A DNA stretch of 64,000 nucleotides from Hyphomicrobiales bacterium (lineage in GTDB: Bacteria > Pseudomonadota > Alphaproteobacteria > Rhizobiales > Rhizobiaceae), in the NCBI GenBank assembly GCA_900467745.1, contig UBQW01000016.1, positions 62,001 through 126,000 of the forward strand, in the 5' to 3' direction. Under the pieces are notes generated by a model. That model was not told the origin of the DNA and did not search any database. It saw nothing but the letters and a program-made list of their open reading frames with translations. The position numbers and the translations under genes were made by a program. Positions 17,884 to 26,964 of this stretch are shown one piece after another. Position 1 is the first letter of the stretch. The number at the start of each line of letters is the position of its first letter.

Positions 17884-19032
17884 ATGAACGGTGCGGCGTC
17901 TCTCCTGGTGGTGAACTTCATTATCGCTGCGTCATTCGGTGCCGTATTTGTTGTTGTGGCTGCACACAGCCGCTCACGTAGACCAGCACTTTGGATTGGC
18001 GCCGGTTTCGCGGTGGCCTCACTATCGGCAATCTGCGAACTGCTCGTTGCCTATAGCTTCATGCCGAAGCTCTGGGCTCTTGGGGCCTTCTCAACGGTCC
18101 TGATCGGCATGGTCATGCTTTGCACCGGGATTTGCGAACTTTACGGAAAGCGGCTACCCGGCTGGATCACTTGCGTGTTTGTGGGAGCGAGCATCGTGCT
18201 CGCCTATCTCATCTTCGATCTTCCGCGCGGCACGCCATTACAGGCCTTCCTGTATCAAACCCCGTTTGCAATTGTGCTCCTGACGAACGCTGTAACGGTT
18301 CTTCCGTTTCGAAAACGCTCCCTGATCGACGGGTTTCTTGGTGGCCTCCTATTGATCACAGGTCTGCATTTCTACGCCAAGGCAGGACTGGCGGTAATTG
18401 CTGGAGCAGGTGCATCGGCGCGTGACTACGTTCACACAGACTATGCACTTATTTCGCAGAGCGCGACCGCCGTGCTCGTGGTGGCGGTCGGTCTGACACT
18501 TCTTGCAACTCTTATCCTCGCAATCATGTCAGATCAGCGGGATGAATCAGACACCGACACGCTCTCGGGGCTTCCCAACAGAAGGAAGTTTGATCGGACA
18601 GTTCAATCGATGCTGGCGCGCGCGCCTGATGGCAAGCATGCGATCATTCTATGCGATCTTGATCACTTCAAGACCATAAACGACACCTTTGGCCACCACA
18701 TCGGTGACCTCGTCATTCGAGAGTTTGGCCGCCAGCTGCTTCACCATTTGCCCAAGGAGGCTGTGGCTGGGCGTATCGGAGGCGAAGAATTCGCGGTCTT
18801 CGTTCGAAATACCGAAACTGACGTAGCCGTAGGGCTCGCTCAAACAATGAGATCAGCCACGATGAAGCTGCCGGGATTGCCCGCAACGCTGAAGGTCACA
18901 GCCAGTTTCGGAGTCTCCTCATTGACCTCTGCCTCAGACCTTACAGAAGCTCACAGGAAAGCTGACATGGCACTCTACCAGGCCAAGAACGCCGGCAGAA
19001 ACAGGGTGAAGATTGCACGTGGAAAAGCATGA
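17884..19032 (+). CDS. Membrane-anchored GGDEF diguanylate cyclase
   Basis: A 382-aa protein with about six to seven transmembrane helices in the first 215 residues and a C-terminal GGDEF domain. The active-site loop is GGEEF (about residue 300, 'GRIGGEEFAVFV'), a catalytically competent variant, and 'DLDHFKTINDTFGHHIGD' holds the substrate-binding Asn. Predicted to make c-di-GMP at the inner membrane. The ATG at 17884 directly follows a TTG that could also serve; neither has a strong ribosome site. It stands alone. Confidence 0.88.
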   Translation: MNGAASLLVVNFIIAASFGAVFVVVAAHSRSRRPALWIGAGFAVASLSAICELLVAYSFMPKLWALGAFSTVLIGMVMLCTGICELYGKRLPGWITCVFVGASIVLAYLIFDLPRGTPLQAFLYQTPFAIVLLTNAVTVLPFRKRSLIDGFLGGLLLITGLHFYAKAGLAVIAGAGASARDYVHTDYALISQSATAVLVVAVGLTLLATLILAIMSDQRDESDTDTLSGLPNRRKFDRTVQSMLARAPDGKHAIILCDLDHFKTINDTFGHHIGDLVIREFGRQLLHHLPKEAVAGRIGGEEFAVFVRNTETDVAVGLAQTMRSATMKLPGLPATLKVTASFGVSSLTSASDLTEAHRKADMALYQAKNAGRNRVKIARGKA

Positions 19033-19234
19033 AAGCGCGGCCCCGCGTTGTTCCGGCTCGGCCACGGTGACCCGGTGCATGGTAACGTTGTCCTTGGTCA
19101 ACTTGGCGTGGTGAACCCGTGACAGGCAGACACAACACGATGATTGGCAGCAAAATGGTGGGAACCCTTTTCGCCGCCAAGGTGATGCTTCGATGCAGTC
19201 TCGGGCTCCCCGAAAGACAAAGAGCGGAATTTAA

Positions 19235-19756
19235 TTGAAGACGCGTCATCCTTTGATCCTCACCGCCCGGATCGCCGAACCCGATCTCCAGACATTTGAC
19301 CTCCTGCGACAAACGCATTTCCCGCCGCAACGAAACTTCCTTCGAGCGCATCTGACCATGTTTCACCGGCTGCCTGGGGAGTACTCTGAACAAATCGCGC
19401 ACGACCTTCGGTCCGCCGCCGAGCGCCAAACCCCGATCCTGGCAAATGTCGCAGGTATTCGCCATCTTGGGGCGGGCGTTGCCTTTGCCATTGAAAGCCC
19501 AGCCTTGGAAGCGGTCAGGGCCGAGCTGCGAGGACGGTTTTTCAACTGGCTTGGTTCTCAGGACACGAGAAAGTGGCAACCGCATATCACGGTCCAGAAC
19601 AAGGCATCCCGGACGCAAGCTGATAGGCTTTATGGCGAGTTGTCGAGCGGATTTCAGGGGGGCGGCATCAGGGTGCAGGGCCTTGATCTCTGGCAATACC
19701 TAGACGGTCCTTGGGCGCCTGAATTGTCTGTGACATTTTCAGGGACGTCGACCTGA
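19235..19756 (+). CDS. 2'-5' RNA ligase / 2H phosphoesterase family protein
   Basis: A 173-aa protein of the 2H phosphoesterase superfamily. The two HxT active-site motifs are both present: HLTMF near residue 40 and HITVQ near 119, about 80 residues apart as expected. Bacterial members act on 2',5' or cyclic phosphodiester bonds; the native substrate is often unknown. The start is a TTG at 19235 with a modest AGAGCGG upstream, and no better in-frame codon is available before the family homology begins. Confidence 0.8.
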   Translation: MKTRHPLILTARIAEPDLQTFDLLRQTHFPPQRNFLRAHLTMFHRLPGEYSEQIAHDLRSAAERQTPILANVAGIRHLGAGVAFAIESPALEAVRAELRGRFFNWLGSQDTRKWQPHITVQNKASRTQADRLYGELSSGFQGGGIRVQGLDLWQYLDGPWAPELSVTFSGTST

Positions 19757-20129
19757 GCCAGCTCAACTGCCAATGCTATCACAGATGAAAATCGGATAAG
19801 GTTGATACTCAGGGGATACGCTCTCGCGTTAACATTCTCCCGAATGAACGAGCGCTTTGTCTTCGTTGCCCTGCAATGTCCCCCGGGGGCATGTCGAGCG
19901 CCCTCTTTATGGGCCAAATCGACAGTCCTGCTATCAACGACCAGGGTCAATTCATAAGATACTCTACTATATTGGTGGAATATTTTTACTGCCTACCCCC
20001 GGTCAGCTCCAAAGGTTTTTCACGTGGCAAAGAGAAAGTGGATTGTCGTGCTTGGTTTCATCGGCGGTGTTTTGAAAAGATCGTAGCATTCATTGCGATT
20101 CTTATTCAAACGCGACGGGAAACATCAAT
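19757..20129. promoter_or_regulatory. metQ upstream region, 373 bases
   Basis: This leads into metQ. At 19974-19987 it contains GGTGGAATATTTTT, whose core recurs upstream of other sulfur-uptake genes in the window (32150-32160, 45835-45844 and, as ATTCCACC, 24332-24339). A CCCCCGGGGG palindrome is at 19880-19889. I looked for the SAM-II riboswitch consensus and did not find it. The promoter and regulator site are inferred. Confidence 0.45.
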
Positions 20130-20963
20130 ATGAAACAAATCGAAAAGAACGCTGGCCGCGCACGCCGTGCTGGTCTCGCTGCCATCTTTGCGTCGGTTGC
20201 CGCTCTGTCAGCCTTTGCGCTTCCTCAATCTTCCTCTGCTGCCGATAAATCTATCAAAGTTGGGATCATGAGCGGCGAGGACGAAGACGTCTGGCGCGTC
20301 GTGACCGCCGAGGCAGAGAAAAAGGGTTTGAAGATCGAGACGGTCGTGTTCAACGATTACACCCAGCCCAACGAAGCTCTAGAGCGCGGCGAGGTCGATG
20401 CGAATGCATTCCAGCACCAGCCCTATCTCGACAACCAGATCAAGCAGAACGGCTATCATATCGTTCGTGTCGGTTATACCGGTGTTTGGCCAATCGGCCT
20501 TTACTCGAAGAAGATCAAGTCGGTTTCTGATGTTCCAGAAGGTGCGGTAATCGGCGTTCCGAACGATCCGTCCAATGAAGGACGCGCGCTTCGGGTTCTG
20601 CAGAACGAAGGTGTGATCAAGCTCAAGGACGGCACTGGCATCCTTGCCACTATCGCCGATATCACCGAGAACCCGAAGAAGGTCGAGATCAAGGAACTCG
20701 ACGCCGGCGTCGTGGGCCGCGCAATTGAGGACCTGGACGCGGCTGTCGTCAACACCGACTGGGCGCTGAAAAGCGGCCTTTCTGCCGACAACCGCATCGC
20801 TCAGGAACCGGTAGCCGACAACCCGTACCGCAATTTCATTGCCGTCAAGCAGGGCAGCGAGAATGAGGCATGGGTAAAGACGCTTGTTTCCTCCTACCAG
20901 AACGACGTCGTCAAGGCCGAGTTCGACAAGGTCTACAAGGGCACGGGTATTAGCGCCTATTGA
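20130..20963 (+). CDS. metQ: Methionine ABC transporter substrate-binding protein MetQ (NlpA family)
   Basis: A 277-aa periplasmic protein of the NlpA/MetQ family, with a signal peptide ending near AAD (residue 38). Diagnostic segments include 'IKVGIMSGEDEDVW', 'EVDANAFQHQPYLD', 'VPNDPSNEGRALRVLQ' and 'AVVNTDWALKSGL'. It would bind D/L-methionine for MetNI. It contains no Cys and only one Met besides the initiator, consistent with production during sulfur limitation. Two stem-loops follow the stop before metN. The upstream region carries the GAATATTT-type element. Confidence 0.95.
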   Translation: MKQIEKNAGRARRAGLAAIFASVAALSAFALPQSSSAADKSIKVGIMSGEDEDVWRVVTAEAEKKGLKIETVVFNDYTQPNEALERGEVDANAFQHQPYLDNQIKQNGYHIVRVGYTGVWPIGLYSKKIKSVSDVPEGAVIGVPNDPSNEGRALRVLQNEGVIKLKDGTGILATIADITENPKKVEIKELDAGVVGRAIEDLDAAVVNTDWALKSGLSADNRIAQEPVADNPYRNFIAVKQGSENEAWVKTLVSSYQNDVVKAEFDKVYKGTGISAY

Positions 20964-20970
20964 TTTATGA

Positions 20971-21030
20971 TTTGCGCGAGGGGCGAGCGCAAAATCGAGG
21001 CGGTCCGGGTGTTCCTTACCCGGGCCGCCT
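20971..21030 (+). terminator. Two tandem stem-loops between metQ and metN
   Basis: The first has arms TTTGCGC (20971-20977) and GCGCAAA (20987-20993). The second is a 13-pair stem with one G-U pair and a seven-base loop (arms 20998-21010 and 21018-21030). Placed right after the binding-protein stop, they probably protect the metQ message or partly terminate transcription so that the binding protein is made in excess over MetNI. Confidence 0.65.
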
Positions 21031-21054
21031 TGAGCATTTTCCGAAGGGAAGAAG

Positions 21055-22140
21055 ATGAACTCTCATGTTTCAGCAGCGCTGATAGAGGCGCCAGAACAGG
21101 CAGGAGCCGATGAGGTTGTGCGGCTTGTCGACGTGAGGCGCCATTTCGGCGCAACCGCTGCGCTCGATGGCATTTCGCTCACCGTGCGCAAGGGGGAAAT
21201 CGTCGGCATTATAGGCCGTAGCGGCGCCGGAAAGTCGACGTTGATCCGTTGCCTGAACGGTCTGGAACGACCTGATGGCGGGGAGATCAAGATCGAAGGC
21301 AGCAGCATCGTCGGTCTTAGCGAAGCTGATTTGCAGCCTCTGCGCCGGCGTGTCGGCATGATCTTTCAGCATTTCAATCTGTTGGCCGCCAAGACCGTCG
21401 AAGAGAACGTAGCGCTTCCCTTGAAAATAGCTGGCGTTGCAAAGGCCGAGCGATTGGAGAGGGCGCATGACCTGCTCGATCTCGTCGGCCTTGCAGACAA
21501 GGCAAAGGCCTACCCTGCATCGCTTTCTGGGGGACAGAAGCAGCGCGTCGGCATTGCTCGCGCCCTTGCCGCCCGACCTGCCCTCCTGCTGTCAGACGAG
21601 GCGACCTCGGCGCTCGACCCGGAAACGACAAGGTCGATCCTGGCGCTTTTGAAAGACATTAATCGCAAGCTTGGCCTTACCATCCTGCTCATCACCCATG
21701 AAATGGAGGTTGTGCGTACGATTGCCGATCGCGTCGCGGTCATCGATGCTGGCCGAATTGTCGAGGAAGGTCAGGTATGGTCCGTTTTTGCTGATCCGAA
21801 AACACCGATCAGCCGCAGTCTGCTTTCCGGCAGCCGGCCGCAATTGCCCGAGCACATCGCTGCTCGCCTCTTACCCACTGCGGGAAGCGAAGCGATACTG
21901 AGCATCGACCTTGCCGGCCCGGAGGCACACGGCGCTTTGTTCGCCGATCTTTCATCGGCCTTGCCGCATTCGTTCCGTTTGGTGCACGGCGGTATTGAGC
22001 ACATTCAAAACCAGCCGGTGGCGCGGTTCTTCATTGCCGTTCCAGTGCGCGATCCAACGCTCAAGGACAAAGTGGAGCAATTTTTGACGGCGCGTTCGGC
22101 GCGAGTGGAGGTCCTCGGCTATGACACCGATCATGTTTAA
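21055..22140 (+). CDS. metN: Methionine ABC transporter ATP-binding protein MetN
   Basis: A 361-aa ATPase. Walker A GRSGAGKST near residue 55, signature LSGGQKQRVGIARAL, Walker B LLLSDEATSALDP and H-loop LLITHEMEVV are typical of MetN, and the C-terminal 90 residues form the NIL (ACT-like) regulatory domain, which binds methionine and inhibits transport in known MetN proteins. The end overlaps the metI start by 20 bases. Confidence 0.95.
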   Translation: MNSHVSAALIEAPEQAGADEVVRLVDVRRHFGATAALDGISLTVRKGEIVGIIGRSGAGKSTLIRCLNGLERPDGGEIKIEGSSIVGLSEADLQPLRRRVGMIFQHFNLLAAKTVEENVALPLKIAGVAKAERLERAHDLLDLVGLADKAKAYPASLSGGQKQRVGIARALAARPALLLSDEATSALDPETTRSILALLKDINRKLGLTILLITHEMEVVRTIADRVAVIDAGRIVEEGQVWSVFADPKTPISRSLLSGSRPQLPEHIAARLLPTAGSEAILSIDLAGPEAHGALFADLSSALPHSFRLVHGGIEHIQNQPVARFFIAVPVRDPTLKDKVEQFLTARSARVEVLGYDTDHV

Positions 22141-22774
22141 CCTATTGCTGCGCTCGCTTTGGGAGACGATCGTGATGACCGGGGCTTCCGGCTTGTTGTC
22201 ACTGATTTTCGGCCTGCCGCTCGGCCTGGCGCTGATTGCCACCAGCCAAGGCGGCATTTGCGAGAACCGCTTGATCAATGGGATCCTTGGCTCCGTCGTC
22301 AACGGCTTCCGTGCCGTGCCCTTCATCATCTTGCTGGTGGCGCTCATTCCTCTCACACGCATCATCGTGGGTACAGCGCTCGGCACCTGGGCTGCAATCG
22401 TTCCGCTGGCAATCGCTGCAACGCCCTATTATGCGCGCATTGCCGAAGTCTCGCTGCGCGAGGTCGATCGAGGGCTCATTGATGCCGTGCGCGCGATGGG
22501 TGGCAATCGCTGGACCATCATTCGCGAGGTTCTGGTGCCAGAAGCGCTCCCGGGGATCGTGGCAGGGTTTACCGTGACACTCGTCACGCTGGTCGGTGCC
22601 TCGGCCATGGCTGGAGCAATCGGCGCTGGCGGTCTCGGTGATCTTGCGATCCGCTACGGCTATCAACGGTTCGAGACGGCTGTAATGGTTGCGGTTGTGG
22701 CGGTGCTTATTGTGCTCGTATGTGGCATGCAGTGGCTTGGCGACCGTCTGGTCGCAAGGTTGGACCATCGTTGA
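22121..22774 (+). CDS. metI: Methionine ABC transporter permease MetI
   Basis: A 217-aa permease with about five transmembrane helices and the coupling loop DAVRAMGGNRWTIIREVLVP. Length matches the MetI family. The ATG at 22121 overlaps metN; an alternative ATG is at 22133. Its stop directly abuts the stop of the convergent LLM gene, with no spacer and no terminator in between. Confidence 0.95.
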   Translation: MTPIMFNLLLRSLWETIVMTGASGLLSLIFGLPLGLALIATSQGGICENRLINGILGSVVNGFRAVPFIILLVALIPLTRIIVGTALGTWAAIVPLAIAATPYYARIAEVSLREVDRGLIDAVRAMGGNRWTIIREVLVPEALPGIVAGFTVTLVTLVGASAMAGAIGAGGLGDLAIRYGYQRFETAVMVAVVAVLIVLVCGMQWLGDRLVARLDHR

Positions 22775-24130
22775 TCAGCGACGGAAGCGAGCGGCAGGGT
22801 GCTCGTGAGGTATCCTGCCCTCACCTCCGAAGAGCTTCGTTCTAAGCGTACCCTTGCTATAATCAGTCTTGAAGAGGGCGCGTTCCTGCAATACGGGCAC
22901 GACGAGATCGACGAAATCGCGCAAGCTCTCAGGTGCGACCGTGCGGGCAAGGTTGAACCCATCGATATCGGCTTCCTCGACCCATGCCTGCAGCCGGTCA
23001 GCGACGTCTTCCGGCGAGCCAACGATCGGTTTCATTCGACTGCCAAGCACCATCTGGTCGACGATGTCACGCAGCGTGACCGGCTTCGAGGTCTGGCTGG
23101 TGATCGCCGAAAGAGCGGACTGGTTGGCGTTGGTAGAGGTCTGCACAATCGGATCATCCAAACTGTATTTTGCGAAATCCACACCTGTCGAAGCAGAGTA
23201 GTGGGCAAGGGATGCTTCGACGCTGGCATGGCGGCGATAGTCTTCGAGCTTGTCTTGCGCCTCACGCCTCGTACGTCCTACGACGACGGACACAAGATTG
23301 AGGATCCGCAACGCATCGGCGCCCCGTCCGGCCCAGGCCGCCTTGTCACGTAGCGCATTCACCGTGGCTCGAGCCGACTGAGGCGTCGGGCTGGCGATGA
23401 AGACGCATTCCGCATGGCGAGCAGCGAAGTCTTGCCCACGCGCCGAGGCTCCCGCCTGAAAAAGTACGGGGGTGCACTGCGGAGAGGGTTCGCAGAGATG
23501 GATGCCCTCCATTTGGTAATACTTGCCTCGGTGGGTGACGGCACGCACCTTCGATGCATCCGCAAAGACACCGTTGGCCCTGTCTCGCAGCACCGCGCCA
23601 TCGTCCCAGCTGCCCTCCCAAAGCTTGTAGAGGATGTCGAGGTACTCCTCCGCAGCATCGTAGCGTGCATCATGTTGGGGGAGCTTTTCGTAGCCCATGC
23701 TACGCGCTGCGCTGTCCAGATATCCGGTGACGATATTCCAACCGATCCGTCCTTTCGTCAGGTGATCCAGCGTCGACATCCGGCGGGCCATGAGGAATGG
23801 CGGCTCATAGGTCGTGTTGACGGTGACGCCAAAGCCAAGATTTTTCGTCACATAGGCCATGGCGGAGATCGGAATGATTGGATCGTTGACCGGGATCTGT
23901 GCGCCTGTCTCGATAACGGGTACAGCGCTCCCCTTATAAACGTCATAGACACCGACAATGTCGGCGAGGAAGACGCCGTCGAGCTTGCCCCGCTCGGCGG
24001 TGCGAGCGAGATCCGTCCAGTAGTCGAGATCGGTATAGTGTAACGACTGGTCGCGTGGGTGCGTCCACATGCCGTGATTGATGTGGCCGATGCAATTCAT
24101 GTCAAAGGCGTAGATCTGCATCTGCTTCAT
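22775..24130 (-). CDS. LLM-class flavin-dependent monooxygenase (NtaA/DszA/DmoA-like)
   Basis: A 451-aa luciferase-like enzyme. Motifs: 'GMWTHPRDQS' near 21, 'KLDGVFLADIVGVYDVY', 'TVNTTYEPPFLMARRMSTLDHLTKGRIGWNIVTGYLDSAARSMG', 'VLFQAGASARGQDF' and a C-terminal 'DGFNLART'. The longer N-terminal insertion with 'DVYKGSAVPVIETGAQIPVNDP' is typical of the subgroup containing dibenzothiophene-sulfone and dimethylsulfide monooxygenases. It needs FMNH2 from a reductase not encoded here. It is divergent from the SsuA-type gene (24377) and probably shares its regulatory region. Unlike other enzymes in the window it has ordinary sulfur content (11 Met, 4 Cys). Confidence 0.88.
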   Translation of the reverse strand: MKQMQIYAFDMNCIGHINHGMWTHPRDQSLHYTDLDYWTDLARTAERGKLDGVFLADIVGVYDVYKGSAVPVIETGAQIPVNDPIIPISAMAYVTKNLGFGVTVNTTYEPPFLMARRMSTLDHLTKGRIGWNIVTGYLDSAARSMGYEKLPQHDARYDAAEEYLDILYKLWEGSWDDGAVLRDRANGVFADASKVRAVTHRGKYYQMEGIHLCEPSPQCTPVLFQAGASARGQDFAARHAECVFIASPTPQSARATVNALRDKAAWAGRGADALRILNLVSVVVGRTRREAQDKLEDYRRHASVEASLAHYSASTGVDFAKYSLDDPIVQTSTNANQSALSAITSQTSKPVTLRDIVDQMVLGSRMKPIVGSPEDVADRLQAWVEEADIDGFNLARTVAPESLRDFVDLVVPVLQERALFKTDYSKGTLRTKLFGGEGRIPHEHPAARFRR

Positions 24131-24376
24131 CGCTTTATCTCAACCTCGACCGTTGTTATGGAATCCCACATTTGGCCCTTCACGCTAGACGCAGGCCTCT
24201 TTGTTTTATTTCGTTCGCGCTCCGGCGCAATGAATGGCGTTCTAACATCCAAGGTGATGTCAGAAGAGTTTTACACCGGTGAAAGCGCACTTGAAATCCT
24301 AATCCCGACAAAGTCGATAGTCCTACTATACATTCCACCTAAAGAGTTTGTTGAGATCGAAGGTGGAGCGCACGAC
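24131..24376. promoter_or_regulatory. Divergent promoter region, LLM gene / ssu-type operon
   Basis: A 246-base spacer between divergent starts. It holds ATTCCACC at 24332-24339, the reverse complement of the GGTGGAAT found upstream of metQ, followed by the start of the SsuA-type gene 38 bases later. An AAGGTGGAGCGC leader precedes that start. Regulation of both genes by one regulator is inferred from position. Confidence 0.45.
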
Positions 24377-25363
24377 ATGAAACGTAGAACCCTTTTCCAG
24401 GCTGCATTTGTTGGAGCTGTCGCGGCCTTCTGGTCTGGTGCGTCATTTGCTGCCGACACGGCTTCCAAACTTGTTGTCGCTGACCAGAGCGAACTTGTGC
24501 GCAACCTCTTGGACGCAAGCGGCCAGAAGAAGAGCCTCGACTTCAACATCGAGTTTCCGAACTTTGCTGGAGGACCTGCCATCCTCGAGGCAATCCGTGC
24601 CGGCGCCCTCGATATCGCCTATGTCGGCGATACGCCGCCTATCCAGGCGCGAGCGTCGGGAACCTTGCTTCCGATCGTCGGAACTTTTACCCGCGAAGTG
24701 GCGCAGTACAGGCTGACCAGCCGACCCGGCCTCGTCATTAACAAGCTCTCGGAGCTCAAGGGCAAGAAGGTCAGCTATGTCGAGGGTTCTGGACGTCAGG
24801 TGTTCTTGATCGAAGCCCTGAACCGCGCGGGGCTGAAGCTTTCAGATGTCGAACTCGTCAATCTGCGAGTAGCAGACCTTCCCGACGCCATCCGGTCTGG
24901 TACGGTCGATGTCGCTGTTCTCCAGGAGCCGCACGTAACAAGACTGGTTAAACAGGTTGGGGCGTCGCCGGTGCTCGATCCCGAGGAACGCAAGCTTCTG
25001 CCAAGCACGTCCTATTTTTATGCCCGTCCCGAGGCGCTGGCCGATCCGGTCAAGGTTGAGGAAATCAAGAAATTCCTCACAGCCTTCGTGCGCGCCGGAA
25101 AATGGAGCAACGAGCACGAAGAAGATTGGGCAAAGTTCTATTTCTCGGATTTCCAGCGCGTTTCGCCGGAAGACACAGATGCCATCTTGAAGGGCCAGTC
25201 GCCACTTATCTTCCAGACGTCGGCTGAGGCGATCCCCCATCACCAGAAGCTTATCGACATTCTCTACCAGGCAGGTTCGCTCAAGGAGCAGTTCGACGCG
25301 AAGGGTTCGTTTGTCGATACCTTTGATGCGACCATCGAGCAGGCACGTGAAGGTGGAAGCTGA
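24377..25363 (+). CDS. Sulfonate-type ABC transporter substrate-binding protein (SsuA-like), sulfur-free
   Basis: A 328-aa periplasmic binding protein of the SsuA/TauA/NrtA group with a signal peptide cleaved near FAAD (residue 26). Segments such as 'ILEAIRAGALDIAYVGDTPPIQARA' and 'ISELKGKKVSYVEGSGRQ'-like loops are typical of aliphatic-sulfonate binding proteins. By eye I find no Cys and no Met apart from the initiator in the whole protein, which is extreme. The ATG at 24377 follows AAGGTGGAGC. The stop overlaps the permease start by one base. The likely ligand is a sulfonate or other small organosulfur compound. Confidence 0.9.
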   Translation: MKRRTLFQAAFVGAVAAFWSGASFAADTASKLVVADQSELVRNLLDASGQKKSLDFNIEFPNFAGGPAILEAIRAGALDIAYVGDTPPIQARASGTLLPIVGTFTREVAQYRLTSRPGLVINKLSELKGKKVSYVEGSGRQVFLIEALNRAGLKLSDVELVNLRVADLPDAIRSGTVDVAVLQEPHVTRLVKQVGASPVLDPEERKLLPSTSYFYARPEALADPVKVEEIKKFLTAFVRAGKWSNEHEEDWAKFYFSDFQRVSPEDTDAILKGQSPLIFQTSAEAIPHHQKLIDILYQAGSLKEQFDAKGSFVDTFDATIEQAREGGS

Positions 25364-26226
25364 TGGCAAACGTCGTTGATGGAAGATATGTGGCCAGCGA
25401 TGGGGAGCCGCGAGCAAAAGGTGAGGCAACAGCCGCAGCTCCGCGCAAGCCTGCCCGCCTCGTTCCTGGAAAGCTACCGCGCGGCGCGCGTTTGATCGGA
25501 CCGTTGCTTGTTCTCTTCGGGTGGGAGTTGGCGTCCCGTCTCGGCTATCTGTCACCCTACACGCTTGCAGCGCCATCGACCGCACTGAAGACCGGCTATG
25601 AGATGGTCGTAGACGGCACGCTGATGCAACACCTGCTTGCATCGGCCGCGCGTGCCTATTCGGGGCTCTTCCTCGGCGTCCTTGTTGGCGTCATCCTTGC
25701 CTTGCTTTCCGGTCTGACCAGGACGGGTGAGGCCTTGATCGATGGCATTGTCCAGATCAAGAGAGCTGTTCCGACCTTGGCACTGATCCCATTGGTCATC
25801 ATCTGGCTGGGTATCGGCGAGGCGATGAAGGTATTCTTGATCTTTACAGCGGTCCTGGTGCCTGTCTACATCAATACCCACGCAGCCCTACGCAGCATTG
25901 ACATCGGACACGTCGAACTCGCGCGTACTCTTGGACTTTCGCGCCTCGAATTCGTCCGTCATGTTGCACTGCCAGGAGCGTTGCCAGGGTTTTTTGTGTC
26001 ACTGCGGCTGGCGGTTGCACTCTGTTGGACAGCTTTGGTCGTGCTCGAGCTCGTCAACACGCAGACGGGCATCGGTTACCTGATGAACCGAGCGCGTGAC
26101 TGGGGGCAGACGGAAATCATCGTGGTCGGCATCATCATCTATGCCGTGCTCGGCCTTTTGTCGGATGCTGTCGTTCGTTTCATCGAAAGCCGCGCCCTAT
26201 CGTACAGGAGAGCGCTCGGATCATGA
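25363..26226 (+). CDS. Sulfonate-type ABC transporter permease (SsuC-like)
   Basis: A 287-aa permease of the SsuC/TauC family, with a hydrophilic N-terminal extension of about 45 residues and six membrane helices. The coupling loop is ELARTLGLSRLEFVRHVALP. The ATG overlaps the binding-protein stop and its own stop overlaps the ATPase start (ATGA), so binding protein, permease and ATPase are coupled. Confidence 0.93.
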   Translation: MANVVDGRYVASDGEPRAKGEATAAAPRKPARLVPGKLPRGARLIGPLLVLFGWELASRLGYLSPYTLAAPSTALKTGYEMVVDGTLMQHLLASAARAYSGLFLGVLVGVILALLSGLTRTGEALIDGIVQIKRAVPTLALIPLVIIWLGIGEAMKVFLIFTAVLVPVYINTHAALRSIDIGHVELARTLGLSRLEFVRHVALPGALPGFFVSLRLAVALCWTALVVLELVNTQTGIGYLMNRARDWGQTEIIVVGIIIYAVLGLLSDAVVRFIESRALSYRRALGS

Positions 26227-26951
26227 ATGCCCATATCCCCGTTCCAAATGCTGTCACGCTTCGCAACCTCTCGCGGAGTTTCGAAGGCAGGACCATTCTC
26301 GATCGGGTGTCTCTCGACATTCCTCACGGACAGTTTGTCTCCCTGTTGGGTGAATCCGGTTCGGGCAAGACAACATTGCTGCGTGCGCTTGCGGGTCTGG
26401 ACGATGATGCCGAGAGCCAAGGTCATTTTCAGGTACCCGCCAGCACATCGGTTCTCTTCCAGGATTCGAGGCTGCTGCCTTGGAAAACGGTAATTGACAA
26501 TGTGACGCTCGGACTGCGTCGCACCGATGCGAAGTCGACCGCGCTCGATATGCTCGAGGCGGTGGGTCTGGGCGACAAGGCTCACGTGTGGCCGTCTACG
26601 CTTTCTGGAGGGCAGAAGCAGCGTGCGTCACTTGCGCGATCGTTGATCCGCTCCCCTTCCCTGCTGCTTGCAGATGAGCCATTCGGCGCCCTTGATGCGT
26701 TGACCCGTATTCGCATGCAGGAACTTTTGATGCGCCTAGTCGAGCGTGAGAGGCCAACGATCATTCTGGTCACTCATGACGTCGATGAGGCGCTCCTGCT
26801 CTCCGATCGCATTCTTGTTCTGCAAGATGGTCGAATTTCGGAAGACCATGCCATTTCACTGCCGCATCCGCGGCGGTCACATCAATCCGAACTGCTCGAT
26901 CTCCGCGCTAAGCTACTCACCAGCTTTGGTGTCAGCGCAGATAGAGTTTGA
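26223..26951 (+). CDS. Sulfonate-type ABC transporter ATP-binding protein (SsuB-like)
   Basis: A 242-aa ATPase: Walker A GESGSGKTT near 43, Q-loop 'VLFQDSRLLPWKTV', signature LSGGQKQRASLARSL, Walker B LLLADEPFGALDA and H-loop LVTHDVDEALLLSDR. The 'LLPW' after the Q-loop is characteristic of SsuB/TauB. It contains no Cys. It is followed 13 bases later by an LLM monooxygenase, the usual transporter-plus-desulfonating-enzyme order. Confidence 0.93.
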   Translation: MNAHIPVPNAVTLRNLSRSFEGRTILDRVSLDIPHGQFVSLLGESGSGKTTLLRALAGLDDDAESQGHFQVPASTSVLFQDSRLLPWKTVIDNVTLGLRRTDAKSTALDMLEAVGLGDKAHVWPSTLSGGQKQRASLARSLIRSPSLLLADEPFGALDALTRIRMQELLMRLVERERPTIILVTHDVDEALLLSDRILVLQDGRISEDHAISLPHPRRSHQSELLDLRAKLLTSFGVSADRV

Positions 26952-26964
26952 AAGGCTACGATAA

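Noticed and set aside
19757..20129. Possible SAM-responsive riboswitch ahead of metQ
   Set aside because: I compared the region with the SAM-II consensus known in alphaproteobacteria and could not align its conserved blocks; a covariance-model search (Infernal, Rfam SAM-II/SAM-V) would decide.
24059..24376. N-terminal extension of the SsuA-like protein
   Set aside because: The frame is open, but a proper signal peptide and ribosome site begin at 24377; the extension would place the signal peptide internally.
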